DNA from: JAICTV01 sp035634055
Lineage (GTDB): Bacteria; Planctomycetota; Phycisphaerae; Tepidisphaerales; Tepidisphaeraceae
DNA length: 7,983 nucleotides
Direction of reading: 5' to 3'
Assembly: GCA_035634055.1 (NCBI GenBank)
Contig: DASQDR010000112.1
Coordinates: 1 to 7,983 of the forward strand
The translations under genes were made by a program, and so were the position numbers. Position 1 is the first letter of the stretch. Every line of letters begins with the position of its first letter. Below are positions 4,492-7,983 of the stretch, in pieces. The notes under the pieces were generated by a model. The model did not search any database and was not told the origin of the DNA. It saw only the letters and a program-made list of their open reading frames with translations.

Positions 4492-6831
4492 ATGAGCTTT
4501 ATGTTTCGCTGGTCGCGTAAGAGCGGCTTTAGACGAGAGCAGATCCGCAAGGAACGCCCCGACACGGTCAGCCGCCGGTGGGAGCGTCTCCGCGACGACG
4601 GGGTCCTGGTCTCGCTTCAGATCGCAGTCGGCTTCTTCCTCCTCGCCTCCGGCATCCTGATGCTGCGCGAGGACGTGGTCCCCTACCGCCCGGGGCAGTA
4701 CGCCCACCACGACATCGTCTCGCGCGTCGACTTCACCTACATGGACCAGCAGAAGCTGGCCAGCGCGCAGCAGAAGGCGCGGGACGACGCGCCGCACGTG
4801 TTCAGCGAGGTGGCCGACGCCTGGAAGCCGCTGGAGGAAAAGCTGCTGGCGCTGCCCGACCGCGTCGGCGCCGCCGAGAGCGTCGAGGCCCTGCCGCCGG
4901 AGCTGCGCAAGCTGCTCGACCTGGGGTCCTTCACCACGCTGAAGCAGGCGCGCGTGGACCGGGCGAACTACAACAAACTGGTCAAGGCGTACATCGCGTC
5001 GCTGCGCCGGTTCGATCCGGCCAAGCCGGAAACGGCGCTGGCGATCCTGACGGACGAAGCCCGGCAGAACGAGGTCGACACCAACAGCGAGATCCAGCTC
5101 CGCACCCTTGACGCCAACGGCGTGCCGGTGACGGCGTCGCTCAAGGCGGACCTCACCTACACCCCGCGCATGACCGCCGAGCTTGAGAAGCGCATCGAGC
5201 GCCTCGCCGGCGCGTTCGAGCTGGTGCTCCAGCCGAAGATCATCGACCTGACGCTCAAGTCGCTCCGCCCGACGTTCGCCTACGACGAGGGGGCAACGGT
5301 CGAGGCCAAGAATTATGCCGGCAACCAGGTCCAGCGCTCGCAGGGGCAGGTTGCTTATCAGAAGAACCGCCCGCTGGTGCGCCAGGGGAACGAGATCACC
5401 GACGCGCACTGGCAACTGCTCCGCAAGGAGCACGAGGCGTTCGTGCAGACGCTGGACAAGCACGGGCTGGCGAGCCGGCTGGGGCTCGTGGGGTTCGTCG
5501 CGATCATCACGGTGGTGCTGTCGGCTTACGTGTGGCGGTACCAGCAGAAGATCGTCCGCAAGCACGCCCGCGCCGCCGCCATCGTCGGGCTGCTGATCTC
5601 GATGCTGTTCGTGGCGCAGCTCGCCGGAATCAGCAGCAGCCCGCTCTTCTTCTTCGCCGTCGCGCCGACCATCCTGGTGGCGATGATCCTGGCGATCGCG
5701 TACGACCAGCGCTTTGCCATGGGCGTGGCCACGCTGCACGCGGTGCTGGTGACGGTGGCGCTGGGGCAGGGGCTGGGGTTCTTCGTGATCCTGTTCGCCG
5801 GCGTGATGACCTGCTGCCACCTGCTGGACGACATCCGGACGCGGAGCAAGTTGATCGAGGTGGGCGGCGCGACCGCCCTGGCGATGATGGCCGCCACCGC
5901 CGCGGCCGGGCTGGTCAACATGGACCCGCTGCCGTTCATCGGGAAGAACTGCCTGTACACCGGCGCCGCCGGTATCGCCGTCGGATTCGTGGTGCTCGGG
6001 ATCCTGCCGTTCATCGAGCGCGCGTTCCGCATCACCACGAGCATGACGCTGCTGGAGCTGGCCGACGCCAGCACGCCGCTGCTTCGCCGCCTGTCGGTCG
6101 AGGCGCCCGGCACCTACAACCACAGCCTTCAGGTGGCGACCATCGCCGAGGCGTGCGCCGAGGCGATCGGCGTCAACTCGCTGCTCTGCCGGGTCGCCGC
6201 CTACTACCACGACGTCGGGAAGATCAACAAGCCGGACTACTTCTGCGAGAACCAGGGCGGCGGCGTGAACCGCCACATGAACCTGTCGCCGAGCGTCTCG
6301 CTGCTGATCATCATCGGCCACGTGAAGGACGGCATCGAGCTGGCGCGCGAGTACAACCTGCCGACCAGCATCTTCCCGTTCATCCAGCAGCACCACGGCA
6401 CGACGCTGGTGGAGTTCTTCTACTACCAGGCGTGCACGAAGAAGGACCGCACCGACGCCGACGGCCCGGCCGTCAGCGAGGTGCAGTACCGCTACCCGGG
6501 CCCCAAGCCGCGCACGAAGGAGATCGCGATCGTGATGATCGCCGACGCTGTCGAGAGCGCCACGCGCGCGATGCAGGACCCCAGCGCCAGCCGGATCGAG
6601 GCGCTGGTGCACGACATCGTGATGAAGCGGCTGCTCGACGGGCAGTTCGACGACTGCGACCTGAACATGCGCGAGCTGGCGCAGGTCGAGCGCACGTGCG
6701 TGAAGAGCCTGCTGTCGATCTACCACGGGCGGATCGCTTACCCGTCGAGCGCGCAGCTCCAGCAGAGCAGCGCGGCGGCGACGCACACCGGCGCGCACGC
6801 CGCCGCCCCCGTCGCGGCGAAGACCGCGTGA
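4492..6831 (+). CDS. pgpH: 7TM-HD phosphohydrolase, PgpH-like cyclic di-AMP phosphodiesterase
   Basis: A 779-residue membrane enzyme with the PgpH domain order: N-terminal span (about 39-58), large extracytoplasmic domain (about 60-320), a bundle of membrane spans (about 326-510) and a cytoplasmic HD domain (about 530-740). The metal and substrate residues of the HD domain are all visible: H544 (TYNHSL), H573-D574 (YYHDVGK), H610 (IGHVKDG), H634-H635 (QQHHGTT) and D685 (MIADAVESA). The spacing from the first His through the His pair is the same as I recall for Listeria PgpH, which hydrolyses cyclic di-AMP to pApA. The tail after about 745 is Ala/Ser/Gln rich and unconserved. Start: ATG at 4492; a GTG at 4486 and an ATG at 4501 are alternatives, none with a good ribosome binding site. 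It overlaps ybeY by 4 bases. Family certain; the nucleotide substrate is inferred from homology. Confidence 0.93.
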   Translation: MSFMFRWSRKSGFRREQIRKERPDTVSRRWERLRDDGVLVSLQIAVGFFLLASGILMLREDVVPYRPGQYAHHDIVSRVDFTYMDQQKLASAQQKARDDAPHVFSEVADAWKPLEEKLLALPDRVGAAESVEALPPELRKLLDLGSFTTLKQARVDRANYNKLVKAYIASLRRFDPAKPETALAILTDEARQNEVDTNSEIQLRTLDANGVPVTASLKADLTYTPRMTAELEKRIERLAGAFELVLQPKIIDLTLKSLRPTFAYDEGATVEAKNYAGNQVQRSQGQVAYQKNRPLVRQGNEITDAHWQLLRKEHEAFVQTLDKHGLASRLGLVGFVAIITVVLSAYVWRYQQKIVRKHARAAAIVGLLISMLFVAQLAGISSSPLFFFAVAPTILVAMILAIAYDQRFAMGVATLHAVLVTVALGQGLGFFVILFAGVMTCCHLLDDIRTRSKLIEVGGATALAMMAATAAAGLVNMDPLPFIGKNCLYTGAAGIAVGFVVLGILPFIERAFRITTSMTLLELADASTPLLRRLSVEAPGTYNHSLQVATIAEACAEAIGVNSLLCRVAAYYHDVGKINKPDYFCENQGGGVNRHMNLSPSVSLLIIIGHVKDGIELAREYNLPTSIFPFIQQHHGTTLVEFFYYQACTKKDRTDADGPAVSEVQYRYPGPKPRTKEIAIVMIADAVESATRAMQDPSASRIEALVHDIVMKRLLDGQFDDCDLNMRELAQVERTCVKSLLSIYHGRIAYPSSAQLQQSSAAATHTGAHAAAPVAAKTA

Positions 6832-7442
6832 GGCTTGCCGTCACCGCGGAGGTCGGGCGCCCGCTCGTGCCGTTCGTGCAAAAGCACCTCAAGCGCGCCT
6901 TCGCCGCGATCAAGCGCGGCGCCGCTGGCACGCGAAGGCCCGCAACGAACGCCGCCGCCCTGCGCGACGTTCACGTGCTGCTCGTCGGCGACGCCCGCAT
7001 GAGCGACCTGCACGTCCAGTTCATGAACGTCGAGGGGCCCACGGACGTGCTCACCTTCCCGATTGACGAAGACCAGCGGGGCCAGGTGTTATCCGGAGAA
7101 GTCTACGTCTGCGTGCCCGAGGCCCGGCGGGCGGCGGGCGAGCGTAAGATCAGCCCCGAGCACGAGGTGCTGCTGTACGCCCTCCACGGGTTGTTGCACT
7201 TGCTGGGGTACGACGATAGAACCGACCGCGACTTTCGCACGATGCATCGCACCGAAGATGTCATCCTGACCTCGCTTGGCCTCGGCCCGGTCTTTGCGGC
7301 TCCGCCCGCCATGACAGCCCCCCCGCAAGGTAGCGCGCAACGCGCGAGCAAGCGGCCGCTTCGGCCTCGCGCCGCCGCCCCGCGGCGCGGCGGCGGGCGG
7401 CGCGACAGCGGGCGGCGGGGCTCGAAAGGGGCGCGATCGTGA
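6828..7442 (+). CDS. ybeY: YbeY endoribonuclease (rRNA maturation factor) with variant metal site and long tail
   Basis: A 204-residue protein of the UPF0054/YbeY family, which acts as a metal-dependent RNase in 16S rRNA maturation and ribosome quality control. Visible marks are the PTDVLTFP core (about 65-72), the GEVYVCVPEARR strand and helix (about 88-99) and the metal-site helix HGLLHLLGYDD (120-130). The usual motif is Hx3Hx5H; here H120 and H124 are present, but the third ligand is Asp (D130). The MHRTED segment that follows is family-like. YbeY proteins are commonly about 150-180 residues; after about 155 this one has some 50 residues of Arg/Ala/Gly/Pro-rich sequence with no visible fold. 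The start is the GTG at 6828, giving a GTGA overlap with the pgpH stop; it begins MRLAVTAEV as expected. The stop overlaps the next gene in the same way. Identity certain; effect of the Asp change unknown. Confidence 0.9.
   Translation: MRLAVTAEVGRPLVPFVQKHLKRAFAAIKRGAAGTRRPATNAAALRDVHVLLVGDARMSDLHVQFMNVEGPTDVLTFPIDEDQRGQVLSGEVYVCVPEARRAAGERKISPEHEVLLYALHGLLHLLGYDDRTDRDFRTMHRTEDVILTSLGLGPVFAAPPAMTAPPQGSAQRASKRPLRPRAAAPRRGGGRRDSGRRGSKGARS
7425..7431 (+). promoter_or_regulatory. Ribosome binding site of the CorC-like gene, inside the end of ybeY
   Basis: AAAGGGG lies 7 bases before the GTG at 7439 and within the last codons of ybeY. It supports the GTG start even though that start overlaps the ybeY stop codon. 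Confidence 0.5.
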
Positions 7443-7983
7443 ACGCCTGGTTCCTGGTCGCTGGCATCGCTTTGGCGGCGGCGATGACGCTGTTCTTTTC
7501 CACCCTCACCTACTCGCTGCGCGACTTCTCGCGCGCCAAGCTGACCAACCTGCTCGAGCGCGCCAACCTCAGCCGCTACGCCGGGTCCACCGTCGAGAAC
7601 GCGTCGGACCTCATCTTCGTCACCGCCGTCGGCCGCCTTTTCGCCAACATCCTGGCGCTGATCGGCGTGCTGCGGCTGCTGCACGACACCGCCTTCTCCC
7701 TCGGCGCGCAATACCTGCTGGCGGTGCTGATCACCGCGGCGATCCACCTGATGTTCAGCGTGACCATCCCGCACGTGATCGCGCGCCACGCCGCCGAGCC
7801 GGTCATCGCGACCTTCATCCGCTTCCTGCACGGGCTGCGTCTGGCGATGCTGCCGGTGACGAAGTTGATGCACGCCGCCGATTTCCTCGTCGCCAAGGCT
7901 GCCACCAACGCCGGCGACGACGAGGACCGCGAGGAAAAGCTCGAGCACGAGGTGGAGCAGGAGATCCTCTCGGCCGTCGAGGA
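7439..7983 (+). CDS. CNNM/CorC-family (DUF21) membrane transporter, 3' end cut by window
   Basis: The first 181 codons of a gene that runs off the right edge. The start is the GTG in a GTGA overlap with the ybeY stop. The translation begins MNAWFLVAGIALAAAMTLFF and shows hydrophobic spans at about 3-25, 57-80 and 91-113, and a semi-hydrophobic stretch at about 121-151, which matches the N-terminal DUF21 membrane domain of the CorC/CNNM (hemolysin C) family. The segment SVTIPHVIARHAAEP (107-121) corresponds to the conserved Pro-containing motif (often EIxPKxIA) near the end of that domain. The acidic stretch after it (EDREEKLEHEVEQEILSAVEE) fits the linker that leads to the paired CBS domains, which would lie outside the window. 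Family members are linked to magnesium or cobalt export. The frame has no stop to the window end. Family call fairly sure; the substrate is not shown by the sequence. Confidence 0.82.
   Translation, partial: MNAWFLVAGIALAAAMTLFFSTLTYSLRDFSRAKLTNLLERANLSRYAGSTVENASDLIFVTAVGRLFANILALIGVLRLLHDTAFSLGAQYLLAVLITAAIHLMFSVTIPHVIARHAAEPVIATFIRFLHGLRLAMLPVTKLMHAADFLVAKAATNAGDDEDREEKLEHEVEQEILSAVE

Noticed and set aside
3916..6798. A 960-codon open frame on the minus strand, antisense to phoH and pgpH
   Set aside because: The translation is a low-complexity Arg/His/Asp/Ala/Val-rich chain with no recognisable domain, as is typical for the antisense frame of GC-rich genes. The plus-strand genes phoH and pgpH are certain.
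5532..6827. A long upstream extension of the ybeY frame, inside pgpH
   Set aside because: It is the +1 shadow of pgpH, with Arg/Gly/Pro-rich sequence. YbeY similarity begins only after the GTG at 6828.
7103..7948. A 281-codon minus-strand open frame over ybeY and the CorC-like gene
   Set aside because: It is a shadow frame; the plus-strand translation shows clear YbeY and DUF21 features.

Overview
The window is GC-rich (well above 60% by eye) and looks like chromosomal DNA from a planctomycete, probably of the Phycisphaerae type. Three features point there. A small secreted-type protein carries the N-terminal LExRxLL motif (the LEPR-XLL signature of planctomycete extracellular proteins). A membrane protein ends in the CxxCGYDLRG...RCPECG zinc ribbon that is common in planctomycete hypothetical proteins. 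Intergenic stretches separate short solo genes. This taxonomic call is an inference from protein motifs, not from a marker gene.

Layout. 1-204 has no gene: it holds a strong rho-independent terminator (11-52) for a plus-strand gene lying off the left edge, and a second long hairpin (159-194) just past the end of a minus-strand gene. 205-861 (minus) is a hemolysin III/PAQR-type (TrhA) membrane protein, transcribed divergently from 957-1505 (plus), a zinc-ribbon protein with two membrane segments. 1557-2198 (minus) is a bitopic or two-span membrane protein with a C-terminal zinc ribbon, convergent with the previous gene. 2437-3102 (plus) is a LEPR-XLL protein made almost entirely of RTX-type calcium-binding nonapeptides. 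3103-3511 is a gene-free leader or spacer with two hairpins.

The right half is one compact operon: phoH (3512-4441), pgpH-like 7TM-HD phosphodiesterase (4492-6831), ybeY (6828-7442) and a CNNM/CorC-type membrane protein (7439 to beyond the right edge). The last two junctions are GTGA start/stop overlaps, so translation is probably coupled. The order phoH - pgpH - ybeY is the same as in Bacillus subtilis (phoH-yqfF-yqfG) and many other bacteria; a CorC-family gene next to ybeY is also widespread. The operon therefore joins an RNA-associated PhoH ATPase, a cyclic di-AMP phosphodiesterase candidate, the rRNA-maturation endonuclease and a divalent-cation transport protein.

I found no mobile element, CRISPR array, tRNA, rRNA or clear new multi-gene system. 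The points most worth a second look are the substituted third metal ligand and the long basic tail of YbeY, the hairpin that covers the start of pgpH, the structured leader before phoH, and the two unrelated small membrane proteins with zinc ribbons.
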